DNA from: Fratercula arctica
Taxonomy: Eukaryota > Chordata > Aves > Charadriiformes > Alcidae
DNA length: 64,000 nucleotides
NCBI GenBank assembly: GCA_947846985.1
Contig: CANTUZ010000005.1
Span: 4,030,001 to 4,094,000, forward strand
Direction of reading: 5' to 3'
The notes beneath the pieces are model-generated. The model searched no databases. It saw only the letters and a list, made by a program, of their open reading frames with translations, and was not told the DNA's origin. The position numbers and the translations under genes were made by a program. Positions 12,118-22,722 of the stretch are shown in pieces. Numbering within the stretch: position 1 is the first letter of the stretch; every line of letters starts with the position of its first letter.

Positions 12118-15100
12118 TCACGCTGTGCCAGGTTGGGAAAGCAACTTGCCTAGACCAAGCTTTGAGAACGTCTACCGCAGTAGTTCATCAACCCCAACAG
12201 ACCACACGGATCTTCCACAACCTAGTCTTGATTCCTCCTCTGCCAGCCCAGATGTACATGAAGGCCTCTCATCTGTCGGCAGCATAGCTGCCCCGCGCTG
12301 CCCCAGTGAGCAATGGGCTGGGAAGGAGGAGAGCAACACCCAGCTCACGGAGGTATTCTGAGGATACGGCCTCTACCTCCTCAGAAGGCTCAGACCTTGC
12401 AGTGATGATCACTGCAAAAAGTCCAAGAGTAAATAAGGAAAAGCGACATCCGCTTGTTTCACGGTTGTGACACTAAAGGTCAACTGGAAAAGCTAGTCTC
12501 CTACATGCTCGGAGAGGTTATGAATTGTACAGCTACGTCCATATATGTTCTGACAGATTTTAAGTGGTGTTTTGCTGGGAAGTTTTAAAATTCAGCAATA
12601 CACGTCATTTGCTTACAACAGCCAGTTTTCTTCACATTAGCCACCGGTAAAAAATGATTCATACGAGAGAGGCCACATGTTGAACAGACTAGTGTAAACC
12701 AATTATGCTACATTCAAAGTCAGCTAAAACATTCTCACACAAAAAGTTAGCTTAAGCTACTATTTCCCACAATAATAATAATAAAAATAAGCTTAACAAA
12801 CACTTACCCTGATTCTCAAAACTCGTTTTCTGTTATGTGTCCTTTTACCAGTTTTGTTTGGCCGGGTGTCAAGTAATGTATCAGCAGAAGTATGTGTGCC
12901 ATAACCTGACAAAAGGAAAAAATATATATTTTTGGTTTAAAAGTGTTTATAATTTCAGTAAGTGAAAATAATACAGGACCAGGAAGAACAAAATAGCATA
13001 GGCAGAAATCTGAGCAGTGAATATGAAAGTATAAGCATGTGAGTTTTAGCGTAAGAATGAGCCTGACTGGGAACTAAGTTTTCTAAAAAAGACCTACATT
13101 AATAACTGTAGCCCTCTGAACATATTTCTCCATCTAGGTTCTTAGCAGACTTCCTCTCCAAGCGTTGGTTCCGATTTCACGAGGCTGAGGGCTCTGAGGC
13201 TATGACAAGACCCTGGGACGTGATTGCCCTCAAAAATGATCTGGCTTGACTGATGACTTCCCAGGACGTGTCCATTGTCCCATCCCACTGAGTCCTGCTC
13301 TGTGGTAATACAAACTCCAGTGATACTCACGAGGAGTCCTTAGATCCTCCATGTTCTCCACGTGTCCCACCACCCCAGAGAAAAGCATCTCAGGCTTCGG
13401 GAACTGACACTAATCACAACATCAGAGAGAAATCCCACTTAAGGCTGCTAAGAGTTCCTCCTTAGCTGGTTCTAGTGACATCACTCCCCAAAGCTCATTT
13501 TCATGCCAGCCATAGTTCACATGTTCGAGTAAGCAGTGGCACCAAAGGTGACTGCAGAAGATCTACCAGGTAGGACACATCCTTCAGCCCTGCAGTTAAG
13601 GTCTTAGTGTTGTTTAGTCATTATTTACCATGAATGTAACTTCCATGAAGGACGTTTGCTTCTGTAAGCCTGTCACCTTGTCTTGAGGATGGAGAAGAGA
13701 GTAGAACAGCTACAGAAAAAGGGAGAGGGTGGTGGACGACAGGAAGCACGTGCAGCAAAAAGAGCTGATAACAGAGTAAAAGCCGATGGAGCAAAGAAAA
13801 CTGCTGGAAATATGGAGCAGTAGTGATAGTAGGGTTGGGAATTTTTGCTGTGGGGAATGCGTAGTGAGAGAAAAGCATGGAGCAGAGCTGCAGCCTGCAG
13901 AAACAGGGTAAGAAGCAGAGGATATAATAGATTGTCCAGATGTATTTCTTCACCTGAGAGTTGTTCATACGTCAGCCATTGACAAGGACCAGCAGGACAA
14001 GGAAATGGCTTGTCATGACTACGTCAGGTTGCCTGGCTAAGAGCGGCCTCGGGTCTCCCAGGTGTGTCTATCGCCACACCACCACCTCACCTTTGAGCTG
14101 ATGTTGCAGGAACAGCAACGTTACAGCTCAAAAAGCAATAAAGCAAACAAATCAAGCACAGAGAAAAAGGCTTCTAAGAGACTGAATGTAGTTCATGGAA
14201 AGTCAAATGTCTGTGGCTTGATCTCCCAATTGGAGCTCCTTGGCGCCCATCCCTGCAGCAGCAGGTCTATACGAGCAGCACGGTCACAAGCTGGAAGTGT
14301 GAACTGCAGCACCTAAGCCACTGAAGACCTACAGGAGTTACACAGATGGACGTGGTCGTGTCCTCTCTGATCTCTGCTTTATACAGAGATACACAGAGAC
14401 TGCACAAGCTCAACAGCAGCAGAGGGAGTAGCTGTTGAAAAAGTCCGTACCCATCACAAGCAAAGTGATGTTCAGTTCTCTGGCTGAATCAATCCAGCTA
14501 CGCTGGAGAGAGGTTATTGGTGCCTTTGTTATCTGCCCAGCATTGTAGCTGCCTGCTGCTCCACTCCACTGCCCTTTCCCAATATATAACACTACAACAT
14601 CACTCCAGATAATAAGGTTTTGATCATGGCAAGACGCTCACAACAGCAAACAGCCCAGGCACACAGAGATCAAATAGACCAGCTGCGAACAGAGAAGAGA
14701 GAAAAAAAAAAAAAAAAAAAAGGAGGAGCGCATATGACTCGCTCGCTCGTGTGTGGGTATGCGTGTTATGCAGGCAGCGGAGGCCTGGATGGCGAAGGTC
14801 TCCCAGCGACCCCGGCCATTCGGGGCTTGGGCCCCCGGCACCGCGCTGCATTCCAGCCTGCCTCCTCTCCCGGGACCGCTGCCGCTGCTCACACAGAGAG
14901 GCAGCCAGACGTGAACGTGAGAAAGCTTTCTCAGGCGAGTCCCTTCTGCAGATCGCTGGGTAGTTGTCTTCCAAAATAATCATAATTAAAAGGGGCGTGC
15001 GCAAAGGGGGACCTGGGGTACGGGCTTGCTTTTTTACCACGTCTTCATAGCATGCAAACATGGTGAAAGGGATTTTTTCCGAACAATATACTTCTCCATG

Positions 15101-16229
15101 CCCCTTCCAGTCCACTCCCCGTCCTTCCAGATCAAAGGGTCTCAGTACAATATTTGCCTTCAACAGAAAAGCTCAGGAGTAATATCTTTCAGGGCCATTT
15201 ACATCTATTTACTGGGGTTAATAAATATGTAAATTGATTTTTAAATTGTGGACCTAGACCCCTTTAGAGATATCAACACGGAGACAAGTTCGGATGACTG
15301 CTGCGCCAGTGCGGTTGCAGAATAATTTCCATAAAAGTTTTAAAGGTATTCCAGATACCTTCTTCTTTTCCCTTTTTCCTTCAGAATACATGGTATGGGG
15401 CTTGAACCTGGGTGTGGACCTGAATTCTGTGAATCCTTTCTTCTTTTTTATACTTTAAGCCCAGAGGAATTTGGAAAGCAGAGCTGTCTGAACTGTGACA
15501 TCCCCATATGCTTCTTAGGGAACAGAGCCAATACAAAGATGAAGACATTTTACCTGTGTTAATATTTAAATTATTGCTGTGAAAGGGTGTGTGACACAAG
15601 GCGTAGGGGGCACAGAGTAGTGGAGCATGGCACGATATGGAAGATTCAGAAGAACTGGTTACGGGACGATCTGGAAACACGCAGGTCCCCTTCACTGAGC
15701 GAAAGCTGGTGGCATGTTGGAGGGTCGGTTCCTGGCTCTGCCCTGGAGATGACACGGTTTCATTGGCCTCCATAGGGAATATGCTGCTTTATGGTTTCCC
15801 GTGACATAATTTCCAGCAAAAAGACCCTGAACATCAGCAGTTTCCACCTGTCATTTACACCTGGTGCAGACTGGAAATGCTGCAGTTCTGCTTCGCTTTC
15901 ATCCCTGTGGGTTTTTCACAGATAGAAACAACTTCGTGATCGGAGGGCTTAGGTTTCATAGGTACGTTTCATAGGTAGACTGTACACAAGCTGACACACA
16001 CGAATATATAAAATTTGAAAGTAAACCCAAACCTCATAGTTTCATTCTTGGCTGAAAACTTGTTGCTTTTCCTCTCAGAAAGGTTCATTTGAAGCCTTTA
16101 TGGAAAGAATGTCATTTAATTCTGCAACAAGTTTAAGAATGCACTTGTAGAAGCATCTCTTATTAATCAGTGATATTGTGACAATATAATTTGATGTTCT
16201 GGGTGCTCTGTGTCATCATTTAGGACCTG
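12118..16229. other. Non-coding flank upstream of FGF4 (middle)
   Basis: No coding exon recognised. The segment contains a short poly-A tract at 14702-14721, set in a locally GC-richer patch (14.7-14.95 kb), and small AATAAT repeats near 12.77 kb. The 179-codon minus-strand frame at 14624-15163 runs through the poly-A/T tract as poly-Phe and is not credible as a gene. Confidence 0.5.
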
Positions 16230-16458
16230 ATTTAGATTTAGATTAGACATTAGGAAGAAATTCTCTACTGTGAGGGGGGTGAGCCCCTGGCCCAGGTTGC
16301 CCAGAGAAGCTGTGGCTGCCCCATCCCTGGAGGGGTTCAAGGCCAGGCTGGACGGGGCTTGGAGCAGCCTGGTCTGGTGGGAGGTGTCCCTGCCCAGGGC
16401 AGGGGGGTGGAACTGGGTGGGCTTTAAGTTCCCTTCCAACACAAACCATTCTATGATC
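16230..16458 (+). mobile_element. CR1 LINE 3' fragment (plus orientation)
   Basis: GATTAGACATTAGGAAGAAATT, the CTGGCCCAGGTTGCCCAGAG block, CCATCCCTGGAGGGGTTCA and the terminal CCCTTCCAACACAAACCATTCTATGAT are CR1 3' UTR landmarks in sense orientation. The copy is about 230 bp and 5'-truncated. It looks less diverged than the minus-strand copy at 11.7 kb. Confidence 0.93.
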
Positions 16459-18272
16459 TTGCAAACATATGGACTCAGACCCTGACCAGGGGTCATTTCC
16501 ATACATCCCAAAAGGATGAAGATAGCACAGCCCGCTCGGCCTCCAGTGCACATCCCTTACTTCAAGTTCTAACATTCACAGGGCTAAGGCCTCAGAGTTC
16601 ATGCTTTTTTGGGTCAGGGACAGTCAGTGTCAGTGGCAGTAAGACTGAGCAGCCCTGGCCCTGACTCATCGGCGGTGGTTGTGGGACCATACTTCTGCTG
16701 CAGCAGGGAAGCTGCCGGGTCAGTGTGTTGGCAGAAGCACCACTCCTTGGCCTTATCCTTCAGAGGGTAAATAAACTTAATCCCAAATTCATCCTCTGCT
16801 GTTTGCTAAGAGCAAATAATTCAGATTTTGAAGTGAGATGGGATCACGTTGTTCTAAGGCCCCTGGGGAAGGACGAGGTGTCCAGCGCAGCCCCTGCAGA
16901 GCAGGACAGTCTCCAAACCCACGAGCAGCTGGCCTTTGCCTGCTGCACAGCTCTCTCATCCAGAACTGATCCACCGGGCTGGTCAGGTGTAAGAGGGGTC
17001 TGGATGGACCTGATGCAAACAGAAATGTAGTAAATACCTGTGCGTTTGACCTCAATGGATTTACCGGCTTGTAAACCTCCACAGAGAAAAATCTAAATTC
17101 TCCTGCCTTTAAACGCACACACAGAAATTAACTTGTTTGACAAAACTACACCCAGGAGTCTTTTACCTCTCTAGCACTAGACTGCAAGCACCCACAAGGC
17201 AGCAGCAGTCTCTTTTCCATCCTGAGAGGTGTGGTAGGAGAAAGACACACACACACACACACTGTGTATATGCACCTCACCAGAAGAAATAAAAGCACAT
17301 CATCTAAGTTTGCTTAGGTTTAGCGAAGGTCAGAGATTTTCGCACCTAGGTGAGCTGTCATCTGGCTTGGGGCAATTCTCTTTTCTCTCGCATCCTTGGC
17401 TGGAACAGCAGGAGAGCTTTACTGGCGAGAACGACTAAACTGTCCTCAGGCTATAAAGGACTTGAGTCACAAACCACTTCCCCCACCACACACACACACA
17501 CTTCTGTATTAATTCAGGACCTTCCAAAATTGTCCTAATGTCTCCTCACCTGTTGGTTCTGAAAACCCGTTGAGGGCCAAGGCTTAAGTTAGGGGAGGGT
17601 GACAAAACATATGGGATTTGCTCTAAACAAAGTAATTCTAGACTGATGGGGTGAAAACTTCTCCTACTTTTAAATACTGAGCTTCGTTTTCATGAACTTA
17701 AATGAAATAATTACCTGCATCAGTAAGATACTACAGCAACATCTAAGTAAGTGCATGCACAGCAAAGATGAGAAAATAATCACGCCATTAAGAAGTACAG
17801 CAACACTTGCATGAATGGGCAGCCTCTAACGATCAGGAATAAACTCGTGTCACTACAGCCCCTATCAGCACAGTGACCAAGAGGGAGCTCCACGCTTCTT
17901 GTACTCCAGAGCAACATTGTGCTTTCTGATTTCTTAAAGGGATATTTAGAATCAAAAACATTATCACAACTTTTGAGAGCATGCTGCCTCTTTAAATGTT
18001 TTTATCTTTATTAAAGCCTTGGCCCTTTGTTAATTTTTTTTTTTTTTGCAAGTTCTTTCATTTTTCATCTCTTAAACCTCCCGTGCAACAACTATTTTGG
18101 CTTTTAATGAAGGGAATTTTTCTGCATCCAGCAAACTGTAAACCATGTCGCTTGGAAACAGCAAAAGCTGAAATTCCACAGATTTCCACAAAGTCGTACA
18201 TTGTGTTGGGTGGAAAGTGTGCTGAGCATTCTTTGATTTTTGTGTCCTGCATTAGCATTTGTAAGCACTTAC
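16459..18272. other. Non-coding flank upstream of FGF4 (proximal)
   Basis: No coding exon or RNA gene seen. Two short CA runs occur at about 17249-17264 and 17489-17502. The sequence becomes AT-rich toward the purine tract that follows. Confidence 0.5.
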
Positions 18273-18425
18273 GAAAGAGAGAAAGAGAAAGAAAGAGAAA
18301 AAAAAGAAAGAAGGAGAAAAAGAAAGAAAGAAAGAAAAAAGAAGGAAGGAGAGAAAGAAAGAAAAAAGAAGGAAGGAAGGAAGGAAGGAAGGAAGGAAGG
18401 AAGGAAGGAAGGAAGGAAGGAAGGA

Positions 18426-18489
<64 letters not shown>

Positions 18490-18580
18490 GAAAGAAAGAA
18501 AGAAAGAAAATAAAAGGAGAGAAAGAAGAAAGAGACAGAGAAAAGAAGAAAAAAAAGAAAAGAAAGAAGAGAGAAGGAAG
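18273..18580 (+). repeat. Polypurine (GAAA/GGAA)n microsatellite
   Basis: About 308 bp is almost entirely purine on the + strand; I see only one T (near 18511) and one C (near 18536). Irregular GAAA/GAGA comes first, then 14 uninterrupted GGAA units at 18371-18426, then about 16 GAAA units and degenerate GAAA. The Lys/Glu/Arg-rich open frames across it are repeat artefacts. It ends about 510 bp upstream of the FGF4 TATA box. Tracts like this can form triplex DNA and present ETS (GGAA) cores. Confidence 0.95.
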
Positions 18581-19009
18581 CTACTGTGATGAACGCAAAA
18601 TATGACCTTTTCTTTTTAAAAGTTTGTGCTGTCCCTCTCGTTTAGCACCAGTGCTGCTCACCCTTTCCCTTCAAGAGCTTCGGAGTTGTTAAGCATCTAG
18701 GGGTGATAATTTGACTTTCAGCTAAACCGGAGGGCTGCAGCAGACAGCAGTAGGTGGTGATGTAATAGGTACCAACGCACATGGATATATAAATATCGTG
18801 GCTAGGACTAAAGCGCTATGGCTGAGCAGCTATAGAAGAAGATCAGCACTTCAAACAAGACTCCTGGAGTTGAGATCAAGTTCAGAAGCTCTTGCTCCCG
18901 GGATTTCCTCTCCATGCAGCCAGCCCAGGGAAACCGCAGATCCTCGGGGGACTGAGCGCGGGGCTCCCTCCCTCCTCCACCAACCCCCTCCCCGCCTCGT
19001 TTTTTGGGT

Positions 19010-19060
19010 GTTTTTGTTTTGTTTTGCTTTGTTTTGCTTTGCTTTGCTTTTGTTGGTTTT
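19010..19060. repeat. (TTTTG/CTTTG)n pentanucleotide repeat
   Basis: Alternating TTTTG and CTTTG units lie immediately upstream of the FGF4 core promoter. CTTTG resembles the SOX/HMG core, but the run is most simply a microsatellite. Confidence 0.8.
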
Positions 19061-19088
19061 CTTTTTTTCTCCCCTCCTTTGACCTCAG

Positions 19089-19094
19089 TATAAA
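19089..19094 (+). promoter_or_regulatory. FGF4: FGF4 TATA box
   Basis: TATAAA lies 78 bp before the start codon, inside the rise into the GC-rich island. Transcription should start near 19115-19125, giving a 5' UTR of roughly 45-50 bases with no upstream ATG. FGF4 promoters in mammals are also TATA-containing. Confidence 0.75.
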
Positions 19095-19166
19095 GTGGGA
19101 GCTGGGGGGCGAGCGTATTTTCGGAGCGACCGGCCGCCGGCCCGTGGCTACGCGCCCCTAACCGGG

Positions 19167-19470
19167 ATGCCTCTCCCCGCCGCGCTGCTGCCGGCTCTGC
19201 TCCTGGGGCTACTGTGGCCGGGGGCGGTCCGCGGCCGGTCGCCCCAGGGTCGCCTGCTCGCCGGGCCCCGCCAGCGCCGCTGGGACGCGGCTCTCTTCGC
19301 CCGCTCCGTCGCTCGCCTCCCGGCCGAACGCCGCGACGCCGCCCGCGACGGCGACTACCTCCTGGGCATCAAACGGTTGCGGCGCCTCTACTGCAACGTG
19401 GGCATCGGTTTCCACATCCAGGTCCTGCCCGACGGCCGCATCGACGGGATCCACAGCGAGAATCGATACA
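19167..19470 (+). CDS. FGF4: FGF4 coding exon 1
   Basis: 304 bases encode residues 1-101 plus one base of Ser102. The donor is ACA|GTAAGC at 19471. Intron phase 1 here matches the conserved first intron of the FGF family. The exon is very GC-rich and Arg/Ala/Pro-rich after the signal peptide. A second donor-like CAG|GTGAGC at 19503 would add 32 bases and shift the frame, so it is not the coding donor. Confidence 0.95.
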
Positions 19471-22294
19471 GTAAGCCGGCGGCGATCCCCGCGGCGGGGC
19501 AGGTGAGCCGCTCCGCGCCCGCGGAACGGCCCTGAGAGGCGGTTCCGCGGGCGCGGAGCGACTCACCTGCCCCGGAGAGCGGTATGCGCCGAAGGGAGGG
19601 TGGGTGCATGGCAGACCTCGAACTCCCCGAGAAAGTCCGTCCGCCCACGGCACCGCCGTGCCGCCCGCCTCGGGTCCCCCGAGGGCGGCGGGTGCCCGGG
19701 GTAGCGGGGCGGTGGCGGAGCCCATCGGGCGCTCCGGCGGAGCTCGGCGGCGCTGCTCAGAGCCCTGCTGTCCCCTTGCCGCCGGCAGGCATCAGGTGTC
19801 GGGGTTGCCTCAACATCTGGAGGGTCTGCAGCCAGTGAGCCGCCCACTCTGAGCAGGGGCCGGGGAGAGCCCAGCTCTCCCCCAAACTTGAAAAGCATCT
19901 GCTGGGGACTTAACCCCGTGGCCCCACGGCTCTGATATCCAACTGAAACAATAAGATCCTGGGGGGGGGGGCATATAAGCTACATGATGACAAATGTTTC
20001 ATTCGCCCCCAAGCACACTCTGGCTTATTTTAGCCTCGGTTGCACAGGAGGATGCCTGGGGGCGAAGTAAAAATAGATACTTAGCTAAAAGAAGAGAGGT
20101 CCCAGCATGGGGCATGGGGCAGCACACGCAGTGTGAGGCTGGGGTTCTGAGGCCACCTACAGCAGTGCTGGGGCGTGGGGATCCACACCACGCTGGGGAT
20201 GAGAGCCGTTGGGTAAGGGCAGCACTGACACCACACACCCCTTTGTCCCCCTGATTCCTGTGTCTCCTCTGTAGGTCTGCTGGAAATCTCCCCCGTGGAA
20301 AGAGGAGTGGTGAGCATATTTGGTGTTAGAAGTGGACTCTTCGTGGCCATGAATAGCAAAGGCAAACTCTATGGATCTGTAAGTAGCCACCAATTGTGTG
20401 CCTGGGGAGGGGACTATGGTCAGCTGGAGTGAGAGGTGTGCTTGGTGCTGGAAGCTGTCCAAGTCCCATCCTCGCCCCTCCTGAGTCAGGCAACACAGGG
20501 CAGCCCTTGCTGCCTTGCCAACAGCAGGTGTGCTGCCCACGTATGCTCCTTACTGAGCTTTTGAAGTAAATTCCACTCTTTCGCATTATACTTCCTTGGT
20601 TCCCCTATAAAAACTATAGTTACCTGACCGTGGCTACCCATCTTGCCTACCACATAGAGTAGTCATTTGTGTGGCAAGGCCTCAAGCTAGCCTCAGTCCA
20701 TATCCTTCTTCTATTTAATTACAAATAGCCTTAAGTGGGTATGGCAATCACTCACTCCATCTCTCTGAGTGCACTTGAACTTGTGATCAGCCAGGCCCCC
20801 ACAAATGATCTTTTATGATGAGATGAATCAGTGCCTGTCACATACCTAAGGATCACTCTTTGTTAACGCTCTTGGTCGGACAGTCTGTTCCCATGACAGT
20901 TCAGCATCCTCAAGGTTTGGCCCTGTATATTTAGGAAAGCAGATCTATTAGGAGACAATACAGATCTTTTTTTTTGCAATGAATCTTTGGAAAAGATAGA
21001 GGCATCTTATAAAATGCACTTGGGGTGGACAATAAAAGTGTGCATCTTTGCCCATGTTGAGCTGTCCTCCTGCTTTTGAGTTCACCTCTGTATAAGTTAC
21101 TGCGATCAGCATCATTTCAAACCCATGTTTCTGGGTCTCCTTCCTTACCCATGGTTTTTCTATTTCACGTTTCCCAAGTATGCTTTGAAGAAACTTGGGG
21201 CTGAGGAAGAGCCAAACTATGTCAAAGTTAACTAGGGCATTTTCACATGAAGACGCGAAGCACTCAGAATTACTTTCTGGGGCATCAGTCCCGTTACAGA
21301 GGATTTTGACATATAAAAGCCAGCCAGGCAGAATCAGCCACCAAAGTGCAAGACCTCTCTTTGCATCATTTCTTACGAAGATGGCTGCTTTGGTGTCCTG
21401 GATAAAGTAATTCCCAGAGCAGTGTTCAGCTTGGCAGGCTGAGACCTCTCTTACAAAACTCCAGGTTTTTGCCCAATAGTAAGAGACCAGTTCGTTTGTT
21501 ACTCTCCAGATAACAACACGCTTGTAACACCTGTGCCTCTTTGTACTTACTTGCAAATGAAACCTCTTCACTGGAAGTGTGCCTTTTGTCAGCTCTGTTT
21601 TCCTGATCCATTAACATAAGTGAACCCATACCCTTCCTTCGATTTTAAAACTAAAGGAGCAGAAAATACTGTCCACACTGAGTGTCTTTAAAATGCCTCT
21701 TTCTCCTCAAGCGACATGAGAAAGTGCTAGCATTCAGATTTTTTTGAAGCCTCTCAGGCAATTTATTGCTGGTAGGACAACCCCCCCACAATGCGATGAG
21801 CCGGGCAGCAGAATTGAGCCTCACCCCACTGCAGCTCTGTTAAATGTGTCCCCCTCCCTCAAGAGTGCAGACGTAGCCACAGGTGTCCTTCCCACCTTGA
21901 GGTGTTCATGCCTGGCCTGGACACAGCGTCCTTAATGATCTTCTGACTCCCGAGTCCTGTTTGAAGCTTCATTTGGGCAACCACTTCAAAAGATTACTAA
22001 GGGGGGGGAGTCAGCTGCACATTTCCCCGCAGCACACCTTCTACACCTGGTAGCAAGAATATTTCCACACCTGATGTTTAAAATTCCTTCCCTCTTATTC
22101 TTTCCTTTTCATTTCAGACCCATTTCAATGACGAGTGCAAATTCAAAGAGATTCTCCTGCCAAACAACTACAATGCTTACGAATCCAGGATTTATCCCGG
22201 GATGTACATAGCCCTGAGCAAAAATGGAAGAACAAAGAAAGGCAATAAAGTATCTCCCACAATGACAGTGACGCATTTTCTTCCTAGAATCTGA
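19167..22294 (+). CDS. FGF4: Fibroblast growth factor 4 (three exons, complete)
   Basis: Joining 19167-19470, 20275-20378 and 22118-22294 gives 194 codons and a TGA stop. FGF4 is a secreted heparin-binding ligand for FGFR 'c' isoforms, acting in early embryo, limb-bud apical ridge and mesoderm. Residues 1-23 form a signal peptide (hydrophobic [11 protein letters not shown] core). Residues 65-79 carry the FGF4/FGF6 hallmark [15 protein letters not shown], which opens the beta-trefoil. [12 protein letters not shown] follows in exon 2. Exon 3 has the heparin- and receptor-binding NNYNAYES and a basic [10 protein letters not shown] stretch, ending FLPRI. The start is the first ATG after the TATA box. 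Mammalian FGF4 is about 206 residues; the shortfall is in the N-terminal linker. Unlike mammals, no N-glycosylation sequon is present. FGF6 is the nearest alternative, but the synteny with FGF19 and LTO1 fits FGF4. Confidence 0.96.
19471..20274 (+). other. FGF4: FGF4 intron 1 (804 bp)
   Basis: GT...AG intron, phase 1, with the acceptor TCCTCTGTAG at 20265-20274. The 5' end belongs to the CpG island and contains a large palindrome. A 10-G run sits at about 19961-19970. No other element recognised. Confidence 0.85.
19495..19574. repeat. FGF4: Near-perfect palindrome in FGF4 intron 1
   Basis: The left arm 19495-19527 and right arm 19542-19574 are reverse complements over 33 bp with one mismatch (C versus T at the equivalent of 19508). 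A 14-base spacer separates them. The arms are GC-rich with several CG sites and include CAGGTGAG, so a donor-like signal is present on both strands. In RNA it would form a very stable hairpin 24 bases past the exon 1 donor. Confidence 0.95.
20275..20378 (+). CDS. FGF4: FGF4 coding exon 2
   Basis: 104 bases complete Ser102 and encode up to Ser136 ([10 protein letters not shown]... KLYGS). The acceptor is GTAG|GT and the donor TCT|GTAAGT, phase 0. The 104-base length and the phases 1 and 0 are the conserved middle exon of this FGF class and match FGF19 exon 2 in this window. Confidence 0.96.
20379..22117 (+). other. FGF4: FGF4 intron 2 (1739 bp)
   Basis: GT...AG intron with a pyrimidine-rich acceptor (TTTCCTTTTCATTTCAG). 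The 207-codon minus-strand open frame at 20948-21571 matches no family I know and has no supporting splice or promoter context. No repeat family recognised. Confidence 0.8.
22118..22294 (+). CDS. FGF4: FGF4 coding exon 3
   Basis: 177 bases encode residues 137-194 and the TGA stop. It contains the NNYNAYES receptor/heparin-binding motif and the basic [10 protein letters not shown] segment, and ends THFLPRI, close to the conserved FGF4 C terminus. Confidence 0.96.
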   Translation, partial: THFNDECKFKEILLPNNYNAYESRIYPGMYIALSKNGRTKKGNKVSPTMTVTHFLPRI

Positions 22295-22690
22295 GACATC
22301 TCCTTTCAGACCTACCTCAGCACAGGGGAAGACGCAGAACACATTTGCGGAAAAGAAACATGGTGCACTTTTACTGGAGAGTTTTATGCAAGAGTAGGTG
22401 TAAGATATTTAAGTTAATTATTTAAATCTGTATATATTGCCACAAAATTTATTTATAGTTCTGATATTATTTTTTTTTTTTTTAATTTCTGAAGACAAAA
22501 CAAACCTCCAACCCAAGGTATTTCATTTCATGGTGCAACAGTAGAAGACTTCTGCTTTGTGGTTTATTTAATTGGTTTCTAAGTTATGACAGGTGTGCTG
22601 CTACTCCGTGTCCTAAACCAGGTGAAATTCAATTCCTCTATTACGATGTTTTGCACTGTTTGTGTGTTGTACGGGTGTCCACCGTTGTAC

Positions 22691-22722
22691 GCGTGTGTGT
22701 GTGTGTGTGTTTGTTTGTTTGT
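22691..22722. repeat. (GT)n/(GTTT)n microsatellite
   Basis: About ten GT units (starting GC) pass into GTTT units inside the inferred FGF4 3' UTR. Confidence 0.85.

Larger units (their letters stand above)
19090..19860. promoter_or_regulatory. FGF4: CpG island over the FGF4 promoter and exon 1
   Basis: The base composition jumps from AT-rich to strongly GC-rich with abundant CG dinucleotides across the core promoter, exon 1 and the first part of intron 1. It falls off after about 19.86 kb. It also holds the palindrome at 19495-19574. Confidence 0.75.

Noticed and set aside
11780..12361. 193-codon plus-strand frame
   Set aside because: Most of it is antisense to a CR1 fragment, and no protein family is recognisable.
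14624..15163. 179-codon minus-strand frame
   Set aside because: It runs through a poly-A/T tract as poly-Phe, and its flanks match nothing I know.
1..18270. FGF3 exons upstream of FGF4
   Set aside because: I searched the reading frames for FGF core motifs and found none; FGF3 probably lies outside the window.
18240..18605. Lys/Glu/Arg-rich open frames of 121-197 codons
   Set aside because: They are pure translations of the GAAA/GGAA microsatellite with no unique sequence.
19471..19502. Alternative FGF4 exon 1 donor at CAG|GTGAGC (19503)
   Set aside because: It would add 32 bases and shift exon 2 out of frame. The donor at 19471 keeps the conserved phase 1.
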